DNA from: Linyphia triangularis
Taxonomy: Eukaryota; Arthropoda; Arachnida; Araneae; Linyphiidae
Direction: 5' to 3'
Length of the DNA stretch: 64,000 bases
Assembly: GCA_963978545.1 (NCBI GenBank)
Contig: OZ021724.1
Span: forward strand, 97,323,792 to 97,387,791
Each line of letters opens with the position of its first letter. The stretch's first letter is position 1. The notes under the pieces were generated by a model. That model did not search any database. It was given only the letters and a program-made list of their open reading frames with translations, and was not told the DNA's origin. A program made the position numbers and the translations under genes. This document shows positions 13,101 to 28,100 of the stretch, one piece after another.

Positions 13101-16100
13101 TTCCATGCAACAGTATTTCCCAACTATATTAATTCATCATTCTAAAAAACACAAGCCAGAACAGTGCTTATTGAAATTCAGAACAAGATAAATATTTTAC
13201 TGCATAGAAACAAGCCGTTATTTTGAGTGGGGTTTGTTCGCATCGCAACACTTGGGGCATGCTAGTGACCAATCACAAACGTACAAAAATTCGAAGTTTT
13301 ACGTAGTTTTATACAATCTCAAAATAAGCATTTTTATCTTCCAGTGAACGTAATGGTTGACTGTGATGTAACAACATTGGATAGCAGCTTTTACGTTGAC
13401 ATTGAGTTCGGTGACTATGTTTTGACCCCTTACTTTCGTTACCCTTCGGGTATTATGATATTGACGTCCTATGGCGATTGACCAATGAGTCGGATCACTA
13501 TTCTATAATATTGTTGTTTTCAGATTATCTGGCGCCGTCAGCAACACGAGGGCTATAATGCGCCGAAACATTCGTCATTAAACAAGCCAACATACATTTA
13601 CAAACACCCATGCCTAACACGGGACTCGGAACCCTCAACCTGGCGGTCTAGAAGCCAGCACGCTAACCACTATGCCGTTTGGTCGGCAATATTCTATAAT
13701 ATAATTCTGCAAGTAGAATGTACTAAGGATAGTCGCTCAAACTTTGCCATCTTGGGACGTATACAATTTTTTAAAATTAAGTTTAACCTTTAACTGCTGT
13801 GTTTGGGTGGTTTGAGATGTCTGGCGCAAAGGCAACAGGTGGGCTATGTTGTGCAAAACAAATTGGTGAACATAGGTTCGAAATTTAAAAAACGTAGTAA
13901 TGGAAAACTATATACACTACCTACCAAAAAGTATTTGGACACTCATGCAATTGACGTCACCCTTGGTCCTAATTCATGGTAGGCTCAACGCTGACTACTA
14001 TTCCACTAATCTAGATAACTATGTGCTTCCTACGATGTGGCAATTTTAAGGTTGGATCATTGTTACTTCCAAGATGACAACGCCACTTGTCATGTTGCGA
14101 AGTCCACCATGGATTGATATGATGACAGCAGGCTGAACCGAGTGGACTGGCCTGCTCAGAGTCCAGACGTGAATCTTATGGAACACCACTGGGACGAGTA
14201 GGATCGGCTAATTAAGGAGTGCAACAACCGTCCAAAATTGGTGAAAGAACGCACATGTCCTCTCCAAGACGAGTGGAAGAAAATACCACTGTCCACCATC
14301 CAAACACTTGCGGAAAGCATGCCCCGGAGTGTAAGTACTGTAATTGCCTTAGGCTGAGGCTCAACCACCTATTGAATTTGAATAAATTGTGTTTATCTCT
14401 TTTATCACAGGTGTCCAATTACTTATTGGTAGATAGTGTATATATATTGGTCAAAGATGAAATATTTTAAGGGGTGCAAACATTCCACGAAAAATAACTG
14501 TCTGTTAGACCGCATACAGCAGTTAAAGGTTAACTGTTGCAATGGATTTTATAAATACACTGGCTGCCAAGTAATACGTCAGAATGGACGATTCCCGCAT
14601 TTTTTAAAAACGAGTGAAATTAGTATATATTTATGAAGAATTTCTTTCTAATTCCAAATATTTAAACAAAAGTTCTTTAAAAAAATTAGTTATTTAAATA
14701 TTAAGAAAAGAAAATGCCTCCAAACCGAGCCAAAACCAGTCCGATCAAAACAGTCAACAAAATCCGTGACGTAAAGAGACACCTATCGTTTCTATGGTTA
14801 TCGTGAGGTTTCTGCCAAATAGTTGGCGTTGAAAGAGATGGCGTTGGTAGACCATTGCCACATTCCGTACAGATTGGCGTGATTTGCGAGAAACTTGCAA
14901 ATCTGGTTTCTGCTGCTGCATTTCAAGCCAATATGTTTGCGAAGCCGTGACGTCACATTCAATGTCAGCGAAATGAGTCGCTTTCTCGCCAACGTTTAAC
15001 AAGGTAATTTTGATCGCAAATTAAAAAAAAAAGAAAAATTGCATTGAGCAGTAATTTTTGTGTTTATGGCCTTTTCGGAACATTAGGAATTGAATAAAAA
15101 AAAATGCAGGAGTTGTCCATTGTTATAATGGTAGTTTCATGAAATATACTGACCGCCCTGAGTGCTGTCTTGATGCTCGTGATTCCACCCATACTGTGGC
15201 CGCATAGAATGGCCTTCGGAATCTTCATGGTGTCCATGAAGAGAATGAGGTCGTCCACGTTACAGTCAAAGTTGAAGACTTCGGTCCATTCACTGTCGCC
15301 GTGGTTTCGGGCATCTATTGCGTACACCTTAAAAAAAAATTGATATAAAAATTAAAAAATCATCAAAAATGTTTTATTATTCCAAATAGTGGCGTGACGA
15401 CCAGGAAAAATTACTTCTAGTTGAATTTCGGTATGGGATGAACAGAACGGAGGAAGTCTTTGTAAAAGCTTTTCAAACATTAGTGTAATGTAGAAGATTA
15501 AAAAAAAATAAAAAATAGGGGTGTGAAGCATCGCATAACTTTCAATGACACTATATTACTGATGTGGATATGTGGCATTTACCACCGTTTTGTATTTTCA
15601 TCATTTGTTTAGAGAAAATGGCCAGTATGGCGATATTTTTTGCGGTAATTCTTGTATAGATCTTAAAAAAAAAAAACTTCGCCGAATTGGTGATTTTGGC
15701 GATATACTTTTCGATAATCCTTATGTTACAATTTATTATAAGTGAAACTGAGAGAAGAAGAAAGAAAAAAAGACAAAAAAAAAAACCCGATCGTTGATGA
15801 GTTATGTTCAAGGGGAAGAGAACTCTGTGTTAAAGGCATTCGTTTCTCGACTTTTTACTCCATTAAAGCATTTTTACGGGAATTTCGGAGGTGGGGATGT
15901 TTAGAACACATTAAGAGGCATTAGCACAGCGATTTTGAACAAAATCGTTAGAGCCGTTTTTTAGCAATCATTGAAAAACGTGAATTTTTCAATAGCAGCT
16001 ACCCTATACGCATGCGCGATTTTGACGAAAACCTTAATGGTAGATCCCATAGGCATCCATCACCAACCCGTCCTCAAAATTTTAACATCGTAGATCAATT

Positions 16101-19100
16101 TGTTCGGGAGTTATGCTGACCACAAACACGGACTTTTTTTCTAGACCACTTTTTTGAAATCAGGATGTTCCAAAACGTGGAGAAATGCAAAAAAAATCTT
16201 TTATTTTTTTTATTTTTTATGACAGAATTCTATACTTTTATTACCCTATGTATACATATGGGTAATTGGAAGTAAAAAGATGACGTCAGTCAAAATTATT
16301 TCACAGGCCCTGAAATTCAGAAAGTAAAATTGATATTGTAACATTTGGACAAAATGTCGACCTGTTTGGGGCACACCTCTTAGCACTATCGACATATGAC
16401 GTAAGTTGATTTAATGTATCGAAATAATGACAAAGAGTACGTGATGAAATATGAACTAAATTAAAATTAAAAAATTTTTTCGAACGCAGAGTATTCTGGA
16501 TTTTTTTTATGTGTTAGAAGAATGTAACACAAATGGCGTACGTAATGGAGTTACATAGACAATAATGTAACGTAAAATTACATCTGTAGAGATTAATAAA
16601 TAATTGTATGTGTCAAAATGCAGTTACATTATTTTCAAACTTTTTTTATACAGCTTCAATATGAATATAAAGAGTAGGATTCTATGAAAAAAATAAGTTT
16701 CTAACAGTCATTGTTAGGAATAAACTTGGCGCACTTAAATCAGGGTTATAGTGCAGAGAAAACGCGATAGAACGACGCTCCTCCATCAATTTTTACTTTC
16801 ATTTTTCCTATTTATATACAGGGTGTTCAGAAGCGACCGCACTTCCTATTTATCCGTGTATTTTAGACCAAAAAGAAATTTTCGCAATTTATTGTCGGGG
16901 TTGCAAATGAAAACTTATGGATCTAATTCTTTTAATTGGAATTCTTTTTGACAGTGCAAGGGTAAAAACTAAACTATTGACTCCAAACGCAACAATGGCG
17001 GTGAATAAAATACAAGTTCCCCACGACTTTGCATTGAAATGACCTAAATCTTTCCTGCATTATCCTTGATTTGACACCAAATGTAGTATTCATCCATCCT
17101 TCATTTTATTCACTACTTTTTTTTTTAAACTCGCACTTTAGATTTCATTTGTTCTAAATATCGTTAGCAGCCTTAGTTAGCTTTATTATCAGGGGTTCTT
17201 TTCAGGGTCAGCCAAGCGTGTAGAGCAGCGTTCGTCACTAACTTTTAGAGACGGGCCGCATGACCTATGTTTGGAACTTTCCGCGGGCCGTAGATTTATA
17301 CCGAATACGCCAATAAATATATTGCTTTACTACATATGTTCAATGTTAGAAATGTGATAATTACTAAAGATTCAGCAATATAAAACAATTTTGAAAACTG
17401 AAACAATAATTTAACTCTTTTATATTTATAAAATAACAATTGATATTTGATTTATTGTTTCAAATAATTTTCTTGACATCGTAAATCGAAGTCATAAAAG
17501 AATTAATCTTTTGTGACAATATTACAATGTGACTTGACATAAACTCAATCAATAAAGATATTTAAATCATGCCTCCTAAATCTTCAATTGCGAGACGATG
17601 ACAGCCGGTCCGCTTTTCAATATCTACTTAGCTTATAAAACTAATCTTCGACGCTATTATTGCACTGAAGTCATAGAGATCGCGATACTTTTTGTTACGT
17701 CAAAACAAAAGAGGTAGGCATTGAAACACCCAACTCCTGCCCATTACATTCAGAAAAGCAGATATCGAATTGTGCCATTCACGAATCGAGGGGGTTGAGT
17801 ATCATAAGTACAAAACTAAGCAATGCAAAGGAATGCGTCATTGATAATTATTCAAACTATTGCTTTTTTTATTCTTTCTGGCAGTCTCAGAAAAAAAAAA
17901 AAAGGATTTTTCAGACTTACTAACTCTGGCCACTTAATGGAAAACGCGGTTTTTGGTAGTAAACACATACTATTGCAGACATATTAAAATTATTTCCGTA
18001 AAATTTTATTTTTGCTCTTCTGTACTGCCTGCGGGCCGGAGAAAAAGCTCTCGCGGGCCAGATCCGGCCCGCGGGCCGCCTAGTGGCTGACGCTGGTGTA
18101 GAGTAATGATATGTTAAGAATATGGCAATTCTATAATTTCTTAAACGCCTTGAGAATTGCTATCAATCAATGCTCCTTTTCTGTTTCACTTAACTGATAT
18201 AAATAACGAAATAATTAGCAAAAGCCATATCGCAAATTTAGCAATTTTTTTAAACTAATGAAAGCACGAAAACGAAAACAGTAAATTAGCTCAATTCATG
18301 CCAATTCGAATACAGTCACCAAATATTATAGTGTAATTGAAAGTTGTGCGATATTCCACACCCCCTTAGTTATAAGTGTTTCAAAATTCAATAACTTCTG
18401 GTCTGTATTTTGTGGTTGAAGAAAATTGTCATTCGTTGTTAGCCAGCTTCTCACTTTTTTTCTTATTTTACACTAAACTACTATGTTCAATCAGCCATAG
18501 CAGGAAAAATCGGACGAATAAAGAAAGACAATTGAGACACCTGTCTCGTCGCGTGCATTGACTGCCCAAGCAACAGCAACTTCCTGCTTCACAAATATCA
18601 GACAGAAAATGAAAATCACTAGTATTCTCGCGTAGAAAAGCATTAAACTAAACAATCCTATACAGAGACTGCAAGTGCTGACGTCACGGTTGTCAACTGA
18701 GTCGATAAAGATAAACAACTGGATAGATCTATCGATATAGATAAACAACTGGATAGACCGCTTAACGCTGGGAAAATGAAGCCATTACCAGGTGGCGTTG
18801 GGTGGACAAAAAATACGGATTGCCGAGGATTGAAAATAAAATTTTGGGTTGTACACAGCAGAATCGGCAATAGTAGACCTTAATTAGTAATAATGTGCAA
18901 AAAATATCTACTCTAGCACTTTACAAGGTTTTTCGCATTCCCATCCAACTATAAATGTGAACTGTGATTGGTTAATCATCCACCCAGAGTCATCAACCAA
19001 CGGCGCGTTTCTCTCATAGCATTGACATCGGAGCAGTCTATTCAGTTGTTTACCTATATTGATGGATAGACCTTATTGCTGGAAAAATGAAGCCGTTGCC

Positions 19101-22100
19101 AAATCGTAGAGTGGATGAAAAATACGGATTATCAAGGATTGAAAACTAGGGGTGTGGAACATCGCACAACTTTCAATTACACTATAATACACACGTTGAT
19201 TTGTGTCGTTTGTATATTTTCATCCTCCATTTAGGATATATGGCCAGTTTGGCAATAATAATTCTTGTACGGGTCTTTAAAAAAAAAAAAAAAACTTCGC
19301 CAAAATGGTGATTTTGGCGATATACTTTTTGATAATCCTTATATTATTCTTTTATTATAAGCGAAACTGAGGAGAGAAGAAAAAACGATCGTTGATGAGG
19401 TATGCTCAAGGAAAGAGAACTATGTGTTGAAGACATTCATTTTCCAACTTTATACGCCATTAAAACATTTTCAAGGGAATTTCGGAGGTGGGAATGTTTA
19501 GAACACCTTCAGAGGCATGCTGACCACAGATACACATACAGACACACATATATTTTTTCCAAGATCACTTTTTTGAAATCGGGATGTTCCAAAACGTAAA
19601 GGGGGAAAAAAAATCAAAATTTGTTTTTTGACCAAATCCTTTGCTTTCATTACCCTATATATACATATGGGTAATTGAAAGTAAAAAAGATTACATAAAA
19701 AATATAATTTTCAAAATCCTTCCACAGTAAAATGAGACTTACTATACGATTAAAAAGCTTAAAGGCTGAAATATTACTGGATTAACTTAAACTAGGGGGC
19801 TTTGCCCCCTGCTCGCTAACGCTCGCCAACCCCCAAACGCCTCGCTGCGCTCGGATTGAGCAGCTTTGCCGCTCGAATTTGTGGTTAAAACATCATGCTG
19901 CTCTCGAATAGGTTTGCCAGCCATAAAAAATGTAACCAATTTTTTATAAATTTAATGTAAGGCCTAAAAGAGAAAACACCCAAATTGCAAGTTTCATAAT
20001 AGAAAGTTAAATATACTATCCGCCAACATTCTGACTTAAAATTTCATTAGCTATGCCCTTACATTGAAGTCCCAATATCTTTTATTTATTCTGATAAGTC
20101 ACCCCTTTAGAGAACGGCGTCCAACGCGAAGCATTTTCTGGATAGAAATACTTCAAAATAATAATTACTCTAATACAAAAATGCTTCAGAAAAACAGAAA
20201 AAATCAACTTTGAAACGAAGAGTTTAAAAAGAGCGTTAAAATTACCAACGGGTTTGTTTACATACGTAGATAGTTTTAAAATTAGCAACGGTTGGTTGGT
20301 TGGTTGAACCCCTGTGCAGCCGGTTTGTTTACATACGTAAGGATGTTGCCAATCATATATTCAAAATCATTGAGGCTTTGTAGTAGCTTAATGATGAAAA
20401 ATATTGAAATTTAACTAATTAATAAAGTGTTAATAAATTATTTTGGCACGTTTTGGCAAATCTACAGCTTATTTCATTTAAAATGACACCTTGATCATTG
20501 AAATTGGTTGAGCAGTTTAGGCGGACGGACTAACCCCAAAAAACGTATTGCCTATTATATATATAGATTCCGAATCTAACTTCAATCTACGAAGGTGAGT
20601 CTAAAATACATAGAATCTGGCATAGCAACGGATTGCTTAGACTCAACTGATGACCATGACGTCAGATTTTTATGCTCCATTTTAAAGTTTCTTAAAATCA
20701 TTCTCACTCACTTTTCTCTTCGTTGCGTTGGCAACAGTCTGAAGAATGTCACCCCAGTATTCTTTGGATGCCGTTAGTCCGTGGGCGAATATGATGGGGG
20801 ACTTGTTACTCGCAGCTCCTTCAGGATCTACTGTCTTGTATGCCAGCGGAACAGGCGTGTAACTACAAAATTAAAATTAATACTCGTAAGAACATGTAAA
20901 TAAAAGTATTGTGAAATATTACAAGATTAAAGGACTTCAGATGTTCTCTTATATGTCACTTGGATCTTTAACCTAACTGACCTTCTCATTGGACTTTTGT
21001 AACATAAGTTAAATATTTAATTTTCTAATTAATTTTTTAATTAATTTTTTTTATATAAATTGACCTCAGAAAGAAGTACAGCTCTGAAATTTTCAACAAG
21101 AATAGTTTTGGTCTATTAATTCTCAAAGGGCTAAAGGGGGTTGTGTTAGAGCAGTGTTCTTCAACCTTTTCCATCCCCCAGAACACTCTTTTGAGATAAT
21201 TTTTTTATGGACCACCTCGTGCAGTAGCACACATAGGTTTGATTTGAGGGAGAGGGGTAAGGGGGGGGGGGGTGTTTTGTATTACATGTTATAAACAAGG
21301 AGCGTCCTTGTCTTTGCTATAAAATCTTTTTATGAAAATTTACATTCATTTAAACAAAAAAATAAATATTACATATAAAATATAAAGTATTTGTTTTATA
21401 CTTACATATGTAATTTAAAAAAAAAAAAAAAAATATTGTTGCGTGGATGGGTTTGAAAGATTTGAAGCCAAAGCAGATCGAAACTTGCAGAAATTTATTC
21501 CAATATAACTCCAGAACTTCTCGTTCTAGTAGACTAAATACAGCTCTTTACACAACAATAGAGCACAAAACAGCAGTTAAAAACTTGACAACACAACTGC
21601 TAAAAGTCGCTGCAAAAGACAATGCAATACAGTTCGCTTACGGAACGCTCACTGAGACTCAGTAATTCCAGTCAACTATGGACTCAGCTAACAACTAACT
21701 CAGTGACTCAAAATCAACTACTAACAGTCTACTGACTCATGGCCGGGCTTTTATAGGAGTTAAACCTTCTGGAGACTTCTAGAGGTAGATATTTGGAGAA
21801 CTTTCCAGATCGTAGTCGAAAAGTCCTATACATGTACATGTCCGAAAATGTCACCAAATGGTCGCCAAGTTTGGCGACATTTGGCGATTTCTCGCCAAAT
21901 TTGGCGACAAAAATTAGTCGCCAAAATCGTCGGCAACTTGGCTCTATCTCGCCAATTTGGTGAGATTCCCATTACCATAATGTTAAATGCCCTGCTCCTT
22001 AAAACTCGCTTCCCAGAGTTACCTCTGTAAAACTCGTTATCAAGCATCAATACACACATTGCGGGGAAACAAACTAAGACGAACTATTGCACTGCCTTAT

Positions 22101-25100
22101 GCAAAATGTACATAAATCTTATTTACAAAATTAACACTACGAAATATTTACAAATATACAAAAATTCGTAACAATATATATAAAATTAATGACCTCGTTG
22201 TGTTTGTTTATTACGGCAAAATTGTATCAATATCTGGAGGAATCGGTGTTAGAGACGCATATCATTTTCGGTATCAAGTCGATTTCTATGCTTGGTTTTT
22301 GTAGCGACATAAACTCCACCTTAACATCACTTCGACGGTAGATCTTCACAATTCACATAGGAAATTCATCCATTTTGGCGGCATGAAGGCATAATGCTCT
22401 CCAAACCTTATAGCCTTTTCTTCTCTACTGGACTGAGCTTCCCAGCGTGCCTTTACGCCGCCAAAATGAATGAATTGCCTATGTGCTTGGGTGAAGATCT
22501 ACCGTCTAAGTGATGTTAAGATAAAGTGGAGTTTAGTAAAGTTGTGAATGTGGGTTAACTTTCGAATTTTACCATTGACTCGCGGAACTCCTAAAGCGCT
22601 TGGGTCGAACCCTAAGGTTTCAAGGAACACAGGTTGAAGAATACTGTATTATTGTATTAACGGGGAATTTTTTTTTTTAGTTTATCGACAGGGGAGGGGG
22701 TTCTAATATTAAGGGTTTACGTAGCAATTACTCTTTTAACAAGTGAAGCAAGCTTATGCTTGCGTAGAAATGAACCTCGTCAGCGAGCAAAACGAGCCTG
22801 TTGTTGTGTAGAAACGAATTTTTCAGAGAGGGTAGCGAGCTTGAGCTTGCGTAGCTACGAACGTTTCAACGAGCGAAGCGAGCTCGTGTTTATGTGTCAA
22901 CTTTTCAGCGAACGAAACGAGTTGTCCTTGTGTAACAACTAAACATTTAACAAGCTAGGCGTGCAGGAATACCTATGGGTACCACCAGGGGGCGCCAAGG
23001 AATGCACTTGCAAGCCCGTGGCTTTTGGAATTAATTAAAAAAGGTGCAAAACAATAAATGAATTTTTTTTATGAAATGGAGAAAAATAATTGTACTTGAG
23101 TATTGCTTTCCAAGGGAAAAATAATATAACCCATAAAAATAAAAGTTTTTAATAAAAATGCTTTATATACATTGCCAATTTTTATATTCATTAACTTGGT
23201 GTTTGCATCTAATTTAAAATATTAAACATTTCGAACAGCAAAATGTGCGGCAAACTGCGTTTCAAAATTTATTTATTAAAGATGAACGTCACACTCACAT
23301 CCAAATATCTTTAATTTACTATTATTAAAACAATTTTATTATTTATGAAAAAAAATTTGGCAACAGAGGGAAGAGTTTCTTTAAAGGTCGGTTAAATGCT
23401 ATGATTGGATGACGGCAAGTTGTTTAATTAGTATTCCGTAAAAGCGATCTTTTAGTGACGGTAACAGCCCAAAAATTTGATAAACGCATTGTCTTCGACA
23501 TAGAATCTATCTGTCAAGTTTCTGTCCGATTGGATGACGGCAAGAAGGCTAGTTAGGCGTTCGCCGATTTTCCCGCCATCGATAAAATCGAAGTTAATAT
23601 AAAGGATTTAATAGTGGCCGAAACTGTTCGAAAATTGACCTCGAATGAGTTGAACTAAAGCCAAAATAAATTAGTCAAAACTTGCCAAGTAATGAAAATT
23701 ATTTACGTGATAAACTCACCTCTCTTTAATTTTCACATTTTTAGGAAGAGTGTAGACGATTTGATTTCTCTTTCACCAAATACATGTATATTTTAGAAAT
23801 GAGCAAAGTTGGCAATACACATTACGTCTCGAATGACCAAGATTTATAAATTCTAAATAGTGTTACGAATTTTTGTATATTTGTAAATATTTCGTAGTGT
23901 TAATTTTGTAAATAGTAAAATTTATGTATATTTCGCATAATGCAGTGCAATAGTTCGTCGTTAGCTTGCTTCCCAGCAATTTGTGTCTTAATGCTTGATA
24001 ACTTTTACAGAGGTAACGCTGGGAAGCGAGTTTTACAAGGAGCAGGGCATTTAACATTATGGTAATGGCAATCTCGCCAAATTGGCGAGATAGAGCCAAG
24101 TTGGCGAAGGTTTTGGCTACTAATTTTTGTCGCCAAATTTGGCCTCTAGACATTTCAAGAAGTTTCGCCTCCCCTATATAAGCCCGAGTTGACTGAGTTG
24201 AGTTAATTGACTGGAATTACTGATAAAAGCGAACTGTATTGCATTGTCTTTTGCGGCGATTTAGCAGTTGTGTTGTCAAGTTTTTAACTGCTGTTTTGTG
24301 CTCTATTGTTGTGAAAAGAGCTGTATTGAGTCTACTAGAACGAGAAGTTCTGGAGTTGTAAGAGAATCTGTAAAGAGTTGTATTGGAATACATTTCTGCA
24401 AGATTTGATCTGCTTTGGCTTCAAATCTTTCGAACCCATCCACGCAACAATAGTAATCCACGGAAACTCTGGCTTGGTTTATTTGATTGTTCGTCAGGCT
24501 TGCAATTAAAAACTTTAAAAATTATAATAGTATTGTTATGAATTTTTCCACTGAGCCAATGATGGCACAGTTTTTAAGATAAAAACTACTTTTTTTTCGA
24601 AGAACAGTCACTATCAAGCTTCCATACAAGCTTCAATAAAAACAACTTTGAATACAGCGATGATACAAGTTCACTCGATACTAAACTTCAACTTAACTAG
24701 ACATCACTTAGACGATAGATCGTCATAGTGCTCATAGGTATTTAATCCATTTTGGCGGCTTGAAAGCATAATGCTCGCCAAACCACAACCCTGTAGAGAA
24801 CAAAAGACTATAAGGTTGGGCGAGAATTATGTCTTCACTCCGCCAAAATAGATTAAATACCTATGAGCACTGTGACGATCTATCGTCTAAGTGATGTCTA
24901 GTTAAGTTGAAGTTTAGTATAGTAGGTAAACAAAGCGATCAGCTTTCATCGAAGTCCGAAGTCAATCTGAAAACTTTCCCTATCTGCGGTCTTATATATG
25001 CATGAGCGTGGGAATATTCTCGAAACATCCAGCCAACTCGACAAAAAGAAACATCTCGACATTTCTCGATTGCTTTAGGTGTTGCCACCCTTTTCTAACT

Positions 25101-28100
25101 TGTATTATCTCTGTTAATAAATTAAATTAGATAAAATAAATTACAACAGAATTTTAAAATAATACGTCACTATTTACACTGTATACAGACAATTTGTGCA
25201 ACAGTATTAATGATTTTGAACTGTTGCATTTTCAGATGCATCCTTTAAAAATAAAATTTATATTCTTTGGGAAAAGATAATTTTTAGCAAAAGGTTTTAA
25301 TTACTAAAACCAATTTATCTAAACCAATTACCGACTATTTACATGTCTTAGCTTAATAGTAAACTTAATACTAATTGATTAATTGACTTCGAAAGTAAAT
25401 CTGTGTATGGAAATTTTGCCGTGTTTGGAAATGCTCGTTTGAATAGATATAGAGGTTAATGAGGCAGTAGTAAAGCAAACCATATTTTGAATGAGAAGGA
25501 TTTTGAGAAAATGTGTACCCTTTATTGATATATTTAATATTAAAAGAATCAAAGCATTCATAATGAGTCAGCGAAATTCTAAGGGCCTTATTACACAGAA
25601 CCACTCAAGTGGCGAACGCGTTCCACCGCTTCTGGTCACTTTTGTGGCTCAATATAATAATAACAACACTTGCATAAGAGTTGATTTTTCTAAGGAATAG
25701 ATTATTGTTACGAATTTCTGTATATTTGTAAATATTTCGTTGCATTAATTATGTAAAAAGGACAATTTATGTACATTTCGCATAAGACAGTGCAAGAGTT
25801 TGTTTTCCTGCAATGTGTCTCTTAATGCTTGGTAACGAGTTTTACAGAGATAACGCTGGGAATCGACTTTTACAAGGAGCAGGGCATTTAACATTATGGT
25901 AATGGCAATCTCGCCAAATTGGCGAGATAGAGCCAAGTTGGCGACCATTTGGCGACACTTTCGATCCTCGTGTACATGTATAGGACTTTTCGACTACGAT
26001 CTGGAAAGTCCTCCTAATTTCTATCTCTGGAAGTTTCACGAAGGTTTGACTTTCCTATAAAAGGCCGGGCGTGAGTGGAGGGAGTTAGTTGAGTCCGTTA
26101 GTCAGTTGAGTTACTGACTGACTGGAGTTACGGACGGAGTGGAGTTAGTTGACTGGGGTTACTGAGTTAGCTGTCTCTCAGCGAGCATTCGGAGAGTTCT
26201 GAAAGTGAACTGTATTGCATTGTCTTTTACGGCGATTTTAGCAGTTGTGTTGTCAAGTTTTTAACTGCTGTTTTGTTGTGTAAAGAGCTGTATTTAGTCT
26301 ACTAGAAGGAGAAGTTCTAGAGTTGTAAGAGAAACTGCGAAGAGTTATATCGGAATAAATTTCTACATGTTTTGATCGGCTTTGGCTTCAAATCTTTCGA
26401 ACCCATCCACGCTACATTATAAATAATTTAAAATAAAAACCAACATTAAATATCCCCCACATATTTCCTACCATAAAATTAAAGAAGAGGACTATTAGTT
26501 TTAGGTTTGTTACTTGTAGTACAAACTGTTTTAATTAGAACAATGGTAATTTTTTTTTTTTTTTAATTTTTAAGTATAGTTCTGGAGAAAATTAAAAATC
26601 AGGAATTCACTTTTAATTAACAAAATTTCGGAAATTTTTTACTTTCTGAACCGTAATAAAATTGAAAGTAGTTACACTTTTGACTTTGTAAACTTATTTA
26701 TAAGCATTTCTCACGAATTCATGATGGATATTTGTGCTGAATTGTTTCTGGGATATTTCGAGGATTGCAACGTTATGATTAAGGATTGAATAGAACTCTG
26801 CACCCATCAGATGGGGAATAATGTTTTTTGAGATTATAATTAAAGGAACTCCGACATTCACATCTCGAATGGTAGAAAATCTCAAATAGATAAATTGAAA
26901 GCAGGGATACATTATTTCAAGGAATAATGTCAACATTCACGTTTAATTTTATGTGCCATCTCCATAAGAGTTGATATGTACTCGTCTTTAAGTACCCTTT
27001 CTGATTAATTACTGATAAAATTATAAATTTAACATTAATATATTTGTCGATTATTTCTAAATGCATAGAATATTGTTAATAAAAGAAGTATTGTTTATTT
27101 AATTAAGGATAGCTAATTTTTCAATTCTCGTAAAAATATTTCACAATGAACACTAAATTCATGATTGCACTTGCATTATATATTAGGAAAATGCATTAAA
27201 AATGACTGCCTTCTAAAGAGGTGGCTACATCATTTAACCCTCTCGCGGCGTCATTCTTTCCCCTGCCAGACAACTTTGAAGTTTGAAAAGAACGCGTAAA
27301 ATGCTGCAATAAATGCTTGTATATTTCGCAGAAATGTAGACATCTAACGCCATATCCAATGCTAGAAGTGTGGATCTGTGGGTAGAAGCGGGTTGACGTG
27401 TCCCCTCACTTTTCAAGAAAATACACATGGGTCTCCCCACTTCAAAAAAAACTGATACCCATCTCCCCTCCCCCCCCCCCCACACACACTTTTAAGTGAT
27501 TAACACAACTCAAAGTTAACTCAAGATTAACTCAAGATTAACTCAAAGTGATTAACATTGACACTGAGAAAAATTGTAAAAGTTTTCAAATGTAAAAAAA
27601 AAAAAAAATATTTATGAAAAAAAAAAACCTATGAAAAAAAAAAAAAACTATTTAGAAAAAAAAAAACTATATACCATGCTATTATAAAAATGTATTACAC
27701 TACTTTGTATGAAGATGTAAGTATTTTTATCAATATAGAGAGAAATACTGTTACGCACGGTCAACTGTTTACTTGGGATTAATTTTCTTTTAAGTTGAAT
27801 TTCTATTCTTGTTTCATATAAAGCCAAGCAATTAAAAAAAAAGTTAAGGTTCTCTTAATTTACTTTCATAAAAGTATACACATTTCGAAGCATTAAAATC
27901 TAAATAGACAATTATGTATACATTGTTGAATTATTACTTCACTTTATCTCTTACTTCCAAGTAAAAAAACTAAGTCGGAGAATATTCATTAAAATAACAA
28001 TACATTTCGGACCCTTGTTCAATGTTAACGTTGGGAAGTATAAATTATATCCTTACTAGTTAAGATTTTTACTATACGATAGGAAATTATAAAATTTATC

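Larger units (their letters stand above)
21152..22646. mobile_element. hAT-like element hosting two later insertions
   Basis: Ends CAGTGTTCTTCAACC and GGTTGAAGAATACTG form the Charlie-type hAT inverted terminus. A matching 8-bp duplication is not seen. A solo LTR (21437-22173) and a foldback MITE (22310-22536) lie inside, which accounts for most of its length. No transposase frame. Confidence 0.65.

Noticed and set aside
23861..26416. LTR copies 3 and 4 as the two ends of one retrotransposon
   Set aside because: Each has its own 4-bp duplication (ATAG, TTAT) and the 1.26 kb between them has no pol or gag; it also holds a foldback MITE.
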